This document shows positions 26,726-34,813 of a stretch of 64,000 nt of DNA, one piece after another. The DNA lies in the NCBI RefSeq assembly GCF_013364215.1, contig NZ_CP054923.1, positions 2,666,001 through 2,730,000 of the forward strand, read 5' to 3'. The notes under the pieces were generated by a model, which was given only the letters and a program-made list of their open reading frames with translations, was not told the DNA's origin and searched no databases. The stretch's first letter is position 1; each line of letters starts with the position of its first letter. The position numbers and the translations under genes were made by a program. Source of the DNA: Verrucosispora sp. NA02020. GTDB lineage: Bacteria; Actinomycetota; Actinomycetes; Mycobacteriales; Micromonosporaceae.

Positions 26726-27679
26726 TTACGGGAGCAGGATGAGTTTGCCGCCGGGCCGCCCGGAGCAGCTGAGTTCGGCGGCTTCCTGGATGGCGTCGAG
26801 GGTGACGGTGCGGGCGATCGTGACGGTCAGGACGCCACTGCCGGCCAGCCGGGCGATCTCGTTCAGTAGGTCGAAGCGCATGTCGATATACGTGATCCGG
26901 GTACCGAGTTCAGCCGCGACGGCGAAGTCCGAGATGGTCAGGACCCGGTCGGGGTTGCCGGTCAGGTCGATCAGGGCCGGCAGCGAGCTACCGGACGGGC
27001 TGGTCTGGCCGGGGCGGTCGGTCCGGCCAGCGATCGGGGTGGTGTCCAGAGCCCGGTCGATGCGGCCGGCGGCCAGGGTGGCGACCCGCTCGCTCATGCC
27101 TTCGCCGTAGCCGGTCACGGTAGCGCCGGCCTGCCGTAAGGTGGTGGCCTTGGCCGATCCGGAGGTGGCGATCACCCGGACGCCGCGGTGCAGAGCGAGG
27201 CGCACCGCCGCCTCGCCGACGGTGGAGCCCGCGCCGTGAACCAGCAGCAGCTCACCCGGCTGGACGCCGAGGTCGTCGAGGGCGTGCCACGCTGTGTCGG
27301 CGGCCATCGGCAGCGCGGCGGCCTGCTCGTCGGCGACACCGTCGGGAAGGCGTGCCCATGTGGTCATCAGCGCGTACTCGGCGGCGCCGGCCGTCGGGCC
27401 GTCGTAGGGCGCCGGTCCGAACACCCGGTCGCCGACCTCGATGTCGGTGACGCCCTGGCCGACCGCGTCGACGACGCCGGAGACCTCAAGTCCGAGGCCG
27501 CGCGGCGGTGGCGGCAGTTGGTCGGCGAAGAGGCCGGCGACGATCGCCCAGTCGGCGGGATTCAGGCCGCACGCCCGTACCGCGATCCGGATCTGGCCGG
27601 TGCCCGGTGCGGGTGTGGTGACGTCGCGGAGCACGAGGACGTCGGGGGTTCCGAAGCGGTCGAACTGCAGAGCCCGCAT
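26726..27679 (-). CDS. NADP-dependent quinone oxidoreductase-like (MDR) protein
   Basis: 317 residues from the ATG at 27677-27679 (MRALQFDRFGTPDVL). MDR fold: N-terminal GroES-like domain with VRACGLNPADW and GLEVSGVVDAVGQGV, then a nucleotide-binding domain with LLVHGAGSTVGEAAVRLA (GxGxxG). No zinc-binding Cys cluster, so it belongs to the zinc-free quinone reductase/enoyl reductase group. Cytoplasmic. Divergent from an AraC-type regulator across a 134-base gap containing an inverted repeat, so probably controlled by it. Confidence 0.88.
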   Translation of the reverse strand: MRALQFDRFGTPDVLVLRDVTTPAPGTGQIRIAVRACGLNPADWAIVAGLFADQLPPPPRGLGLEVSGVVDAVGQGVTDIEVGDRVFGPAPYDGPTAGAAEYALMTTWARLPDGVADEQAAALPMAADTAWHALDDLGVQPGELLLVHGAGSTVGEAAVRLALHRGVRVIATSGSAKATTLRQAGATVTGYGEGMSERVATLAAGRIDRALDTTPIAGRTDRPGQTSPSGSSLPALIDLTGNPDRVLTISDFAVAAELGTRITYIDMRFDLLNEIARLAGSGVLTVTIARTVTLDAIQEAAELSCSGRPGGKLILLP

Positions 27680-27758
27680 CCGGTGACGACGATCGTGCCG
27701 GGGCTCGGTGGCGTCCGGGGCCCGCACTGCCTTGTTGATCATGTTGTAACCGTACGGA

Positions 27759-27791
27759 ACGCAGAATGACCCAGTCGATGCTCTTCTGCGT
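27759..27791. promoter_or_regulatory. Candidate operator between MDR reductase and AraC regulator
   Basis: ACGCAGAA (27759-27766) and TTCTGCGT (27784-27791) are perfect inverted repeats 17 bases apart, centred between the divergent start codons. Spacing of half-site centres is about 25 bases, fitting a dimeric AraC-family regulator. Inferred. Confidence 0.5.
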
Positions 27792-27813
27792 CAGATCGTT
27801 AACCTTGCGCATC

Positions 27814-28743
27814 ATGGATGTGGTGAGTGACGTGCTGAGAGTGGCCAGGGTTCGAGGCACGCTCGGCGCGTGCGTCGAGGCCGGCGGGCGGTGGGCTGTC
27901 GCCGGCGAGGACAGCTCGGCTGCGGGTCTGCACGCCATCACCGCGGGCGAGGCATGGCTGACGAGGGCGGGGCATTCGCCGCTGCGGCTGGACGCCGGTG
28001 ATGTCGTCCTACTCGCGGCGGGAGTCTCCTATGTGCTGGGAGACGCCCCCGCTTCACCGGTGACAGCCTGTGATCCGGTCGAGCTGGCCCGGGTCCGGCG
28101 GACGGGCGAGGCGGTCCGGCTCGGCACCAGTGCCCCGGACACCAGGATCATCACCATCACCTACGAATCGGACTGCGACCGCACCTTGAAGACCCAACTC
28201 CTTTTCGCCCTGCCCGAGCTGATGCACGTCCAGGGCAGCACCGGTGCCGGCGGCCTCGACGACACCGTCCGGATGCTCGGCCGCGAACTCGCCCATCCGC
28301 AGATTGCCACCACGACGGTGCTCGCCTCGCTTATCGACATCGCCCTGATCCAGGTGCTGCGCGCCTGGTTGCCCACTCGTGCCGGCGAACGCCGGGGCAC
28401 TTGGCTCGGCATGATGGGCGACCTGGTGGTCCACCGCGCATTGCAGCACCTCCATGCCGACCCTGCCCGCCAATGGACCACCGAGAGCCTCGCTGCCGCG
28501 GTCGCCGCCTCACGGTCGACCCTCACCCGCCGCTTTTCCGCGGCTGTCGGCCTGGCACCCGCCGCCTACCTCACCCGATGGCGGCTGGACGTCGCCGCCA
28601 GCCGTCTGAGGACCACCGACCAGCCCGTCGAGTCCATCGCGGCAGCCGTCGGCTACAACTCCGCGCCGGCGTTCAGCCGTGCCTTCACCCGGTCACATGG
28701 TGCCCCGCCCGGGCGTTACCGGACGATGTGCCGCCCGAGCTGA
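27814..28743 (+). CDS. AraC-family regulator with cupin_6-like sensor domain
   Basis: 309 residues from the ATG at 27814 (MDVVSDVLRVARVRG). N-terminal cupin-like region includes GEAWLTRAGHSPLRLDAGDVV. C-terminal double helix-turn-helix from about 215: TTESLAAAVAASRSTLTRRF, then ESIAAAVGYNSAPAFSRAFT ending GAPPGRYR, the standard AraC signature. Likely activates the divergent MDR reductase in response to a small molecule. Such pairs often respond to quinones or aldehydes; the ligand here is unknown. Confidence 0.9.
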   Translation: MDVVSDVLRVARVRGTLGACVEAGGRWAVAGEDSSAAGLHAITAGEAWLTRAGHSPLRLDAGDVVLLAAGVSYVLGDAPASPVTACDPVELARVRRTGEAVRLGTSAPDTRIITITYESDCDRTLKTQLLFALPELMHVQGSTGAGGLDDTVRMLGRELAHPQIATTTVLASLIDIALIQVLRAWLPTRAGERRGTWLGMMGDLVVHRALQHLHADPARQWTTESLAAAVAASRSTLTRRFSAAVGLAPAAYLTRWRLDVAASRLRTTDQPVESIAAAVGYNSAPAFSRAFTRSHGAPPGRYRTMCRPS

Positions 28744-28812
28744 GCAGGGACCCGAGACTGACGCGGTGAACTCAGACGTTCCCCGCACGGTCAATGCGGT
28801 GGATACGTCGGA

Positions 28813-28941
28813 GTGGATGTCCTGCCCGCCTCGTTCGAGGGCCTGCCCGAGACGCTGGACGCGGCCACGAAGACGGAGATTGCTCACCGGCTGGAGCGTG
28901 GTGGTCTGCTGACGCAGGCGCAGTGGGCCGACCTCAACCCC
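28813..28941 (+). CDS. Possible 43-residue ORF or gene remnant
   Basis: A frame from GTG 28813 reads DVLPASFEGLPETLDAATKT then EIAHRLERGGLLTQAQWADL to TGA. It has plausible codon use and GGTGGA about ten bases upstream, but is short and has no recognised relative. Could be a small protein or the tail of a lost gene. Low certainty. Confidence 0.3.
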
Positions 28942-28993
28942 TGACCTGGGTACTGGTTGACACTGACGTGGTGATCGGCCCGATACTCGACGG

Positions 28994-29455
28994 GTGATCT
29001 ATGCGACTGCGGACGCCTCGGAGGGCGATGACGTCGAGTCCGTCAATCTTGACTGGGAGCAGGGTCGCAACCTCAACAGCTGTCGGGAGCCCGGGGATGT
29101 CGACGCGGCCTTCGACCGAGGCGAAGGGCACGTCGGGGTTGCGCTGATCGCTCTGGTGCACAACAACCCCGACACCGATGCGGTCCTGCCCAGGGTCGCC
29201 CGAGGGCTACGGTCGCCGAATCCGGAGACCCGTCGACAGAGCCTGCTCGCTCTGACGCATACAGCTCGACTCCATGGCCGGGTGGACGCGATCACCGTGG
29301 AGCTGCTTCACGCCCTGCTGTCCGACCGGACTCCGATCAACGACGAAAGTGCGTACGAGGTGCGAGGCACGGCGACTCAGACGGTCGGGGACCTCCAGGT
29401 GTTCCTCCCATCTGAGCAGCTGCCGGCCTGGGTGAACCACTTCACCGGCTGCTGA
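28994..29455 (+). CDS. Hypothetical HEAT-like protein
   Basis: 153 residues if started at GTG 28994; the first 45 residues are uncertain and a later start is possible. The C-terminal hundred residues are helical with a repeat-like feel (AVLPRVARGLRSPNPETRRQ, LLALTHTARLHGRVDAITVE), suggesting HEAT-type helical pairs. Such small proteins with HEAT-like helices include immunity proteins, but no toxin is adjacent. No signal or membrane segment. Function unknown. Confidence 0.5.
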   Translation: MIYATADASEGDDVESVNLDWEQGRNLNSCREPGDVDAAFDRGEGHVGVALIALVHNNPDTDAVLPRVARGLRSPNPETRRQSLLALTHTARLHGRVDAITVELLHALLSDRTPINDESAYEVRGTATQTVGDLQVFLPSEQLPAWVNHFTGC

Positions 29456-29677
29456 GGTGCCAGAACGCCCCAGGCCAGCGGCTCCGGGGGCTGCTGCACC
29501 GATAGGTGACATCTGAGTTGGCTTACCCTGGTGCCGGGCTGGAAGGAAATCGCTGTGCCCGAGCTTAAACCCCCGCTATGAGGCGGCACGGTACGGCCGC
29601 GAGCACGACTGGCAGTACCCGGTACTCGGATGGTCCTCGCCCTGCGCGACCACCCATCCCGACCATGGATTGAGAGT

Positions 29678-30862
29678 ATGACCTCCTCCTGGATCACTAC
29701 CCCGATCAGCACGGACATCCTGCGCGGCGCACTTGACGTGGAGCACACCGTACGTGGGCTGTTGCCGCATCGGCTGCCAGCCTGGGCCCGCGCCCAGAAC
29801 ACCGACGGACAGCTCGCCATGGTGGAGGCCCAGCCCGCCGGCGTGCGGTTGGCCGTTCGCACCCAGGCCACCGTAGTCGAGCTGGACACGCTGCCCACCC
29901 GATACATCTATCCCGGCCTGCCGTCCCGCCCCGACGGCGTCTACGACCTGCTTGTCGAGGGCCAGCTGGCCGGCCAGGCCAGCGTCACCGGTGGCGACAC
30001 GGTAACCATCGACATGACCACCGGGACGACGGAGCGTCGGTCTGGTCCACCCGGCACCCTCCGCTTCACCGGCCTGCCCGACCGGATGAAGGACATCGAG
30101 ATCTGGCTACCGCACAACGAGACAACCGAGCTCGTCGCCCTGCGCACCGACGCACCGGTGACACCGACACCGCAGCAGGGACGCCGGGTGTGGCTGCACC
30201 ACGGCAGTTCCATCAGTCAGGGCTCCAACGCGACCAGTCCCACCGCCACCTGGCCCGCTCTCGCCGCGTCCTTCGGCGATGTCGACCTGGTTAATCTCGG
30301 CTTCGGCGGGAGCGCGTTGCTCGACCCGTTCACCGCCCGATCCATGCGCGACACTCCGGCCGATCTCATCAGCGTGAAGATCGGCATCAACCTGGTCAAC
30401 ACCGATGTGATGCGGCTTCGGGCGTTCGCCTCGGCCGTACATGGGTTCCTCGACACCATCCGCGAGGGCCACCCGAGCACGCCGTTGCTGGTCGTCTCCC
30501 CGATCTACTGTCCGATCCACGAGGACACCCCCGGCCCCGGTGCCTTCGACCTCGCCGCCCTCAGCGCCGGCCAGGTGCGGTTCCGGGCCACCGGCGACCC
30601 GGCGGAACGGGCAAGCGGGAAGCTCACCCTCGGCGTCATCCGCGACGAACTGGTGCGGATCACCGCCCAGCGCGCGACCCGCGATCCGCATCTGCATTAC
30701 CTCGACGGCCTTGACCTCTACGACAAGACCGACTTCGCCGAGATGCCGCTGCCCGACGAGCTTCACCCGGACACCGCCACCCACCGGCGCATCGCCGAAC
30801 GCTTCGCGAAGCAGGCATTCACCGCCGACGGCCTCTTTGCGGGACGTGACTCCTTGCCGTGA
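29678..30862 (+). CDS. SGNH/GDSL-type esterase, non-secreted
   Basis: 394 residues from ATG 29678. The N-terminal 170 residues form a jelly-roll-like domain (TIDMTTGTTERRS region). The SGNH domain starts at WLHHGSSISQGSN (nucleophile Ser in GSSIS), followed by LGFGGSALLDP (Gly block), VKIGINLVNTD (Asn block) and LPDELHPDTATH (Asp-His). Spacing matches GDSL-like lipase/acylhydrolases of the two-domain type. No signal peptide. Stands alone; the next gene on the other strand ends 165 bases later. Confidence 0.85.
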   Translation: MTSSWITTPISTDILRGALDVEHTVRGLLPHRLPAWARAQNTDGQLAMVEAQPAGVRLAVRTQATVVELDTLPTRYIYPGLPSRPDGVYDLLVEGQLAGQASVTGGDTVTIDMTTGTTERRSGPPGTLRFTGLPDRMKDIEIWLPHNETTELVALRTDAPVTPTPQQGRRVWLHHGSSISQGSNATSPTATWPALAASFGDVDLVNLGFGGSALLDPFTARSMRDTPADLISVKIGINLVNTDVMRLRAFASAVHGFLDTIREGHPSTPLLVVSPIYCPIHEDTPGPGAFDLAALSAGQVRFRATGDPAERASGKLTLGVIRDELVRITAQRATRDPHLHYLDGLDLYDKTDFAEMPLPDELHPDTATHRRIAERFAKQAFTADGLFAGRDSLP

Positions 30863-30976
30863 GACAGCGAGGTCAGGTCGGGCCAGGCCGGCAGGACCAG
30901 GCCGTCCGGGTACGCGGCGACTCTGATCAACGCCGCACCAGGAGTGGAGAACACGATGCACCACCGAGACAGGGCA

Positions 30977-31004
30977 GGGCCCGGCGTCGGCGGACGCCGG
31001 GCCC
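30977..31004 (-). terminator. Hairpin terminator behind the lanthipeptide gene
   Basis: GGGCCCGGCGTC (30977-30988) pairs perfectly with GACGCCGGGCCC (30993-31004) around a 4-base loop. It begins 24 bases past the stop of the minus-strand FxLD precursor and is also between it and the converging esterase gene. Indicates the precursor still ends a transcription unit. Confidence 0.7.
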
Positions 31005-31027
31005 CGAGAGTGGGTGTGAAGGGTCGG

Positions 31028-31174
31028 TTACTTGCCGCCGCCGGAACAGGCGTTCGAGCCGGTGTTACCCGAGCCGCAGCCGTCGTCGGTGCTGGTGGCG
31101 TACCCGCCGGCGGCGGGCCCGGAGTCCACCAGCGTGATGTCCAGGTCCAGCTCGTCGAGTTCCGTGTTCTCCAC
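31028..31174 (-). CDS. FxLD-family lanthipeptide precursor
   Basis: 48 residues from a GTG with a strong ribosome site (AGGAAGGGA nine bases upstream). Leader: VENTELDELDLDITLVDSG, containing the LDLDI motif equivalent to FxLD; core: STDDGCGSGNTGSNACSGGG, with two Cys and several Ser/Thr for lanthionine rings. FxLD precursors are modified by class I-type dehydratase/cyclase enzymes and usually by an O-methyltransferase of the FxLD system. Here only the tail of that methyltransferase survives directly upstream, ending 15 bases before this start, and no cyclase is present nearby. The precursor itself looks intact and is followed by a terminator. Either an orphan served by enzymes elsewhere, or a relic. 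Confidence 0.75.
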   Translation of the reverse strand: MENTELDELDLDITLVDSGPAAGGYATSTDDGCGSGNTGSNACSGGGK

Positions 31175-31188
31175 TCGCGTTTCCCTTC

Positions 31189-31630
31189 CTATGCGGGGGT
31201 GAAGGTGAGGACCATGCGGCTGTGCCGCTTGTCCAGCACCGTCCCGGCCGGCACGTCGCCGTCGGGAGTACCTGCGGGCAGAACGGCTCTCCCTGGGCGC
31301 AGCCGTGCTCAGCCTCCCCGTGCGCTCAGCACCGCAGACGGCTCGCCGGCGTCCACCCATGCGCGCATCTGTGCCACCATCCGCGCCGCCCACACGGCCG
31401 CGTCCGGCCCGTGCGCACACGCGCCGACGTCGAACACGTCGCCGCTCCACCGCAGCGCCGACCGGTACACGAACGTGCCCCGGTGCAGGGCGGCGGGTGT
31501 ACCGAAGCGCCACGCCGGGGCCACGACACCGGCGTCCACGGCGTCCTGCTGCGCCGTCAACACCACGACCTCGTCTACCTCGTCGCGAAGACGGGCCGCC
31601 AGCCACAGATCCAGATCAGCACGGCTACGC
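31189..31630 (-). pseudogene. C-terminal remnant of FxLD-system methyltransferase
   Basis: Minus-strand frame from about 31630 reads LDLWLAARLRDEVDEVVVLT, GTFVYRSALRWSGDVFDVGA and AHGPDAAVWAARMVAQMRAW, then stops at 31309. The expected protein tail, TPDGDVPAGTVLDKRHSRMV and LTFTPA, is found in a different frame ending at the TAG 31191-31189, so a frameshift is present. The DKRHSR end and HGPDA segment are as I recall for FxLD methyltransferases. The N-terminal half, with the SAM-binding motifs, is missing: the homology ends exactly at the first CRISPR repeat. Confidence 0.6.
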
Positions 31631-31767
31631 ACGCGGGGGTGATCCTGCCTTTCCGTACTGGCGATGAGCGCCGCGAGGCTGCTCCCCGCGCACGCGGGGG
31701 TGATCCCTAACCTCGCGCCTGGGCGGGCGGCAGGGTGCGCTGCTCCCCGCGCACGCGGGGGTGATCC
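31618..31767 (+). CRISPR. Mini CRISPR array, type I-E-like repeats, two spacers
   Basis: Two identical 28-base repeats at 31679-31706 and 31740-31767 (CTGCTCCCCGCG then CACGCGGGGGTGATCC), plus a half-matching one at 31618-31645 whose last 18 bases are identical but whose first half is methyltransferase sequence. Spacers are 31646-31678 and 31707-31739, both 33 bases, giving a constant 61-base period. Repeat sequence and sizes are those of actinobacterial type I-E arrays. No cas gene or leader is present. The array is abruptly fused to a truncated gene on its left and to a reductase remnant on its right. Confidence 0.85.
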
Positions 31768-31775
31768 CGTGGTGA

Positions 31776-31905
31776 TCGGTCGAGGCGCAGGAGTCGCCGT
31801 CGGATGGGGTCGCGGTGCTGACGGTCGGATGGGACGGTGGATTTCCACGTCCGTGCGGTGCCCGCCGGTGCCGCCGTTGCTGGTGCAGCAGGTCAGAACG
31901 GGTGC
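31776..31905 (+). pseudogene. Remnant copy of the downstream reductase gene, with internal deletion
   Basis: Two blocks match the gene at 34814: 31776-31824 (GAGTCGCCGTCGGATGGGGT and on through GCGGTGCTGACGGT) matches about 35214-35263, and 31834-31895 (GACGGTGGATTTCCACGTCC onward) matches about 35378-35440. About 110 bases between the blocks are missing. Begins nine bases after the last CRISPR repeat. It is therefore a broken second copy of the flavin reductase-like gene, showing duplication or recombination in this region. Confidence 0.7.
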
Positions 31906-31959
31906 CCGGCGGCCTCATGTGGGACGTAGGGCTGAACGAGGCGGTCTCGCCTTGCGCGG

Positions 31960-32244
31960 CTACCGCCCGAGTGCCGTGAACGGTGTCCGGCGTGTGGAGT
32001 CGTCGCGGTCCTGGATGGATCGCAGGCGGAAGGTGAACTCCCGCGCGATGTCTGGGCCAGAGGCGAGCAGCGGCACGGCGGCGGCGACCATCTTCAGTTC
32101 GCGCGTTTCGCGCAGGAGCGGCCAGGCGGGGTCGGTGGTGACGGCGTAGTCATAGGCGGTGGAGAGGCGGCGGTGGGTGCCGGATCGGTGGAAGCGGGTT
32201 TCTCTGACCGGTACGACAACGAGGCCGATCTGCCAGGGGCCGAG
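31960..32244 (-). pseudogene. C-terminal remnant of an aminoglycoside phosphotransferase-like protein
   Basis: The frame reads GPWQIGLVVVPVRETRFHRS, YAVTTDPAWPLLRETRELKM and VAAAVPLLASGPDIAREFTF before the stop at 31960. This is the C-terminal helical end of APH-family (PF01636-like) phosphotransferases, where ELKM...VLP and a final R-S-I helix are common. The catalytic DxxxxN and DxD segments are absent, so the gene is truncated at its 5' side near 32244. A second remnant of the same family lies head to head. Confidence 0.6.
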
Positions 32245-32259
32245 ACAGGTGCCGCCTGG

Positions 32260-32417
32260 CCTCCGGGTGGCCGGTGCTTCGGCAGATCCGGATGTTGCGG
32301 ATGACCTTGTGGCTGGCGCAGTCGGCGGACATTGACGTGCAGCGACGGCGACAGTTGACACATCGACTCAGCACGTTGCGCGACGGATCGGCTCCGGCTG
32401 GCTGGACAGGTTTCTAG
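32260..32417 (+). pseudogene. Second phosphotransferase C-terminal remnant, opposite strand
   Basis: Plus-strand frame reads GWPVLRQIRMLRMTLWLAQS, then RRRQLTHRLSTLRDGSAPAG and ends WTGF with TAG at 32415. The WPVLRQIRxLRMT piece corresponds to WPLLRETRELKM of the minus-strand remnant, so both are tails of related APH-like genes, each lacking its 5' part, with truncated ends facing each other at about 32250. Suggests a deletion or inversion joined two related genes. Confidence 0.55.
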
Positions 32418-32498
32418 ACCTGCTACTCGGCGATCCCAGGGCGCAGGCGACAGCGACTGTGGTTGTGGGGCTGATCGGGGAGGCGTGACCCCAATGGT

Positions 32499-33029
32499 TC
32501 ATGTGGCCGATCCCCTCAACGGTAGGACCAGCAGGTCCATCGTGGGGCCCCACGGAAGCACCGACGTTGCGGCCTGTTGCCACCCCGCTCGTTCATACAT
32601 CAGACGGGCAGCCGACGCGGGGTTGGACGCGAGAGTCGCGTACTTCTCCGGGCGGCCGGCAAGTAGCTTGCTCATCAAATCCGCACCGATGCCCTGACCT
32701 CGATGACCCGGGTGCACCATCCACTCCATCACGGCGAATTTGTCCGCGTCGAGAACCTCTGGTGACGGATCCTGATCGGCGCGTGACCACCAGGTGCCGG
32801 TCGGCATCGTCCAGCCGTAGGCGGCACCGACCAGTAGCGCGCCATCGTTAGCGGTAACCAGACTGAACCCCAGCCGGGTCACCTCGTCCGGGAGACCTGC
32901 ACGAAATCGAGCTACCTGCTCGGGTCCCTCACGGTACGGAGACTCCGCGTAGGTCGCCGCATACAGGTTTTGCAGGGCGTCGAACAGCCGGAGGGCATCG
33001 TCCCTTGCGACACTGCTGTACGCGACCAT
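32499..33029 (-). CDS. GNAT-family N-acetyltransferase
   Basis: 176 residues from the ATG at 33027-33029. GNAT motif A for acetyl-CoA binding, VMEWMVHPGHRGQGIGADLM (R/Q-x-x-G-x-G/A), lies near residue 105; motif B-like LYERAGW (here MYERAGW) near 145. Transfers acetyl from acetyl-CoA to an amine; substrate unknown. It ends 49 bases downstream of the XRE regulator end-to-start, on the same strand, so may share its transcript. Confidence 0.85.
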   Translation of the reverse strand: MVAYSSVARDDALRLFDALQNLYAATYAESPYREGPEQVARFRAGLPDEVTRLGFSLVTANDGALLVGAAYGWTMPTGTWWSRADQDPSPEVLDADKFAVMEWMVHPGHRGQGIGADLMSKLLAGRPEKYATLASNPASAARLMYERAGWQQAATSVLPWGPTMDLLVLPLRGSAT

Positions 33030-33078
33030 TCCTCGATGGTATGTCCGGCCTATCGGAGGTGCGTACCGAAGGGTGCGG

Positions 33079-34305
33079 TCAATCGGGGAGCGTCAGCTGG
33101 GTGCGTTCCACGAGTTCGCTGTATGACGATCGCCGCCGCTCGGTGTCGGGCACCGCCGCAACAACTTTCCGCGCGACCGTACGCACGAGTTGGTTGTGCT
33201 GGCTGGTGGGCAATCGGTCTAGCAGATCAGCAGCCAGGTGCAATCCGTCCGGTACGTGCCCAGTCCGGATGAGCGCCTCCGCTCGGTGCAACTCCACCTG
33301 CGTGCGTAGTCGTATCTGTGATGCTGGATAGAGGGCGAGCGCTCGTTCTTGCGCCTGCTCTGCCCGTCTGTAGTTGTTGGCGTGCGTGTAGACCCAGGAC
33401 TCGGTGTGCCGCAGCCGGTGTTCCGGCCATCCCCACAGGCTCTCGACATCGTTGACCACGTTTGCCGGTAGCCGTTCCGCCTGCTCGGCCAACCGCTCCA
33501 CCGTTGCCACCGCTTCCGAGTGCCGTCCGGCGAGGGAGAGCGCCTGCGCTCGCCCGGAAAGCAGACCACACGTGGCAGCGGTGGCCTGCCCCGTCAACAG
33601 TGGCAGCGCTTCGTCAGACAACGCGACCACCTGCGCCGCCGGACGTCCGTCGTAGGAACCGTCCACCACATCCCACGCCCGCACCATGACTTTCGTGTCC
33701 CGGTCTCCGGACTCATCGGCGAGCCGTTGCGCAGTGTGCCACCAGCGACGGGCGGCGATCGTCTGCCCGGATGCGAACAGTCCGAGCGCGACGATGATCG
33801 ACAGTTGGCCACCAGCCCACAGTAGGCGCGGCCGGCGCTCTCCCGGCTCTGCGGCGATCTGATGTTGGAGCACTGCCAGATCGTGGCCCAACTGCATCAT
33901 CACCTGGCCGCGCGGCTGCTGGTAGTAAGCCCTGCCGTAGGCGGCTATGATCTCCGGCCACTCGTCATGATCGATGTCCACGGCGGCGGTGAGGCCGTGC
34001 CGTAGCGCCTCCAATCCGACGAGGCGATCCCCGGTGGGCGCAGCGGCGATCGCGCCCATGGCATGAAGAACTGATCGTCTGCGCATGTCACTGCCACCCG
34101 CCTCACGTACGTAGGCCTCGTCCAGCGTACCGCCGGTTGCCAGTGCTTTCTCACATGCCTCCGCCATCGCCTTCGTCGGACGACGCTCGCCTCGCTCCAC
34201 CTGGGAGATGTGGCTGTACTGGAAGTTGATGCGAGATGCAAGGTCGCGCAGGGACAGACCGGCTGCGGTGCGGTGTTGCCGGAGCAGGTGCCCGAACGAT
34301 TCCAC
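33079..34305 (-). CDS. XRE-family regulator with long helical C-terminus
   Basis: 408 residues from an ATG at 34303-34305. The N-terminal helix-turn-helix reads LLRQHRTAAGLSLRDLASRI and HISQVERGERRPT (residues 6-45). The remaining 340 residues are TPR-like helices (AQALSLAGRHSEAVATVERL, YRRAEQAQERALALYP). This is the common actinobacterial transcriptional regulator of accessory and secondary-metabolite loci. It faces the reductase operon at 34814 across 508 bases and is the obvious candidate regulator of that operon. Ligand unknown. Confidence 0.9.
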   Translation of the reverse strand: MESFGHLLRQHRTAAGLSLRDLASRINFQYSHISQVERGERRPTKAMAEACEKALATGGTLDEAYVREAGGSDMRRRSVLHAMGAIAAAPTGDRLVGLEALRHGLTAAVDIDHDEWPEIIAAYGRAYYQQPRGQVMMQLGHDLAVLQHQIAAEPGERRPRLLWAGGQLSIIVALGLFASGQTIAARRWWHTAQRLADESGDRDTKVMVRAWDVVDGSYDGRPAAQVVALSDEALPLLTGQATAATCGLLSGRAQALSLAGRHSEAVATVERLAEQAERLPANVVNDVESLWGWPEHRLRHTESWVYTHANNYRRAEQAQERALALYPASQIRLRTQVELHRAEALIRTGHVPDGLHLAADLLDRLPTSQHNQLVRTVARKVVAAVPDTERRRSSYSELVERTQLTLPD

Positions 34306-34813
34306 ATGACCCCCAGATTTGTGCGCAGATGCGTGTGCACACAGTGCACACCTGCCGATCGCTCAGCATATCGGTAAGGCTGAGCGTGCCAACGCATTAG
34401 AGGGCAACGGATTGATGGTTCCCGGGGCCTACTCGACGGCCTATCCAGGTCGGGGAGCTGTGAAGCCGAGCACCTGTCTCATTGGAATCCGACAGAAGTC
34501 TTGAGAAACGAAGGTGACGGGTGAAGGTCCAGACTCGACGTTGCTTCAGGCTAGCTCATCGGGTCGGTCTCGATAGTGCTGGACGGCTCGATAGCGGTAC
34601 CCCTGGACCTCTTTCGGGGGTCGTCGGAACTTCGGCGCTACGGAGCATTCCTCGCCGTCCTCAGGCCCTTCAAAGGGCAGAACTGCGTGGCGGGGATGCC
34701 GCACCTGTGACGCAAATGATGAAGCTCCCCGACCTTCTTGCTACTCAGTCCAGCAAGCGTCGTTCGGCATCACTCGCGCAGGCTCAGTCGTCATCGATTC
34801 AGGAGAAGTTGGC
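34306..34813. other. Divergent promoter region between XRE regulator and reductase operon
   Basis: 508 bases with no convincing gene. Less GC-rich than the flanks near 34310-34400, where GTGTGCACACAGTGCACACC contains repeated GTGCAC half-sites close to the regulator start and may be its operator. The plus-strand promoter of the 34814 operon must also be here; its ribosome site AGGAGAA lies at 34801-34807. Confidence 0.5.
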
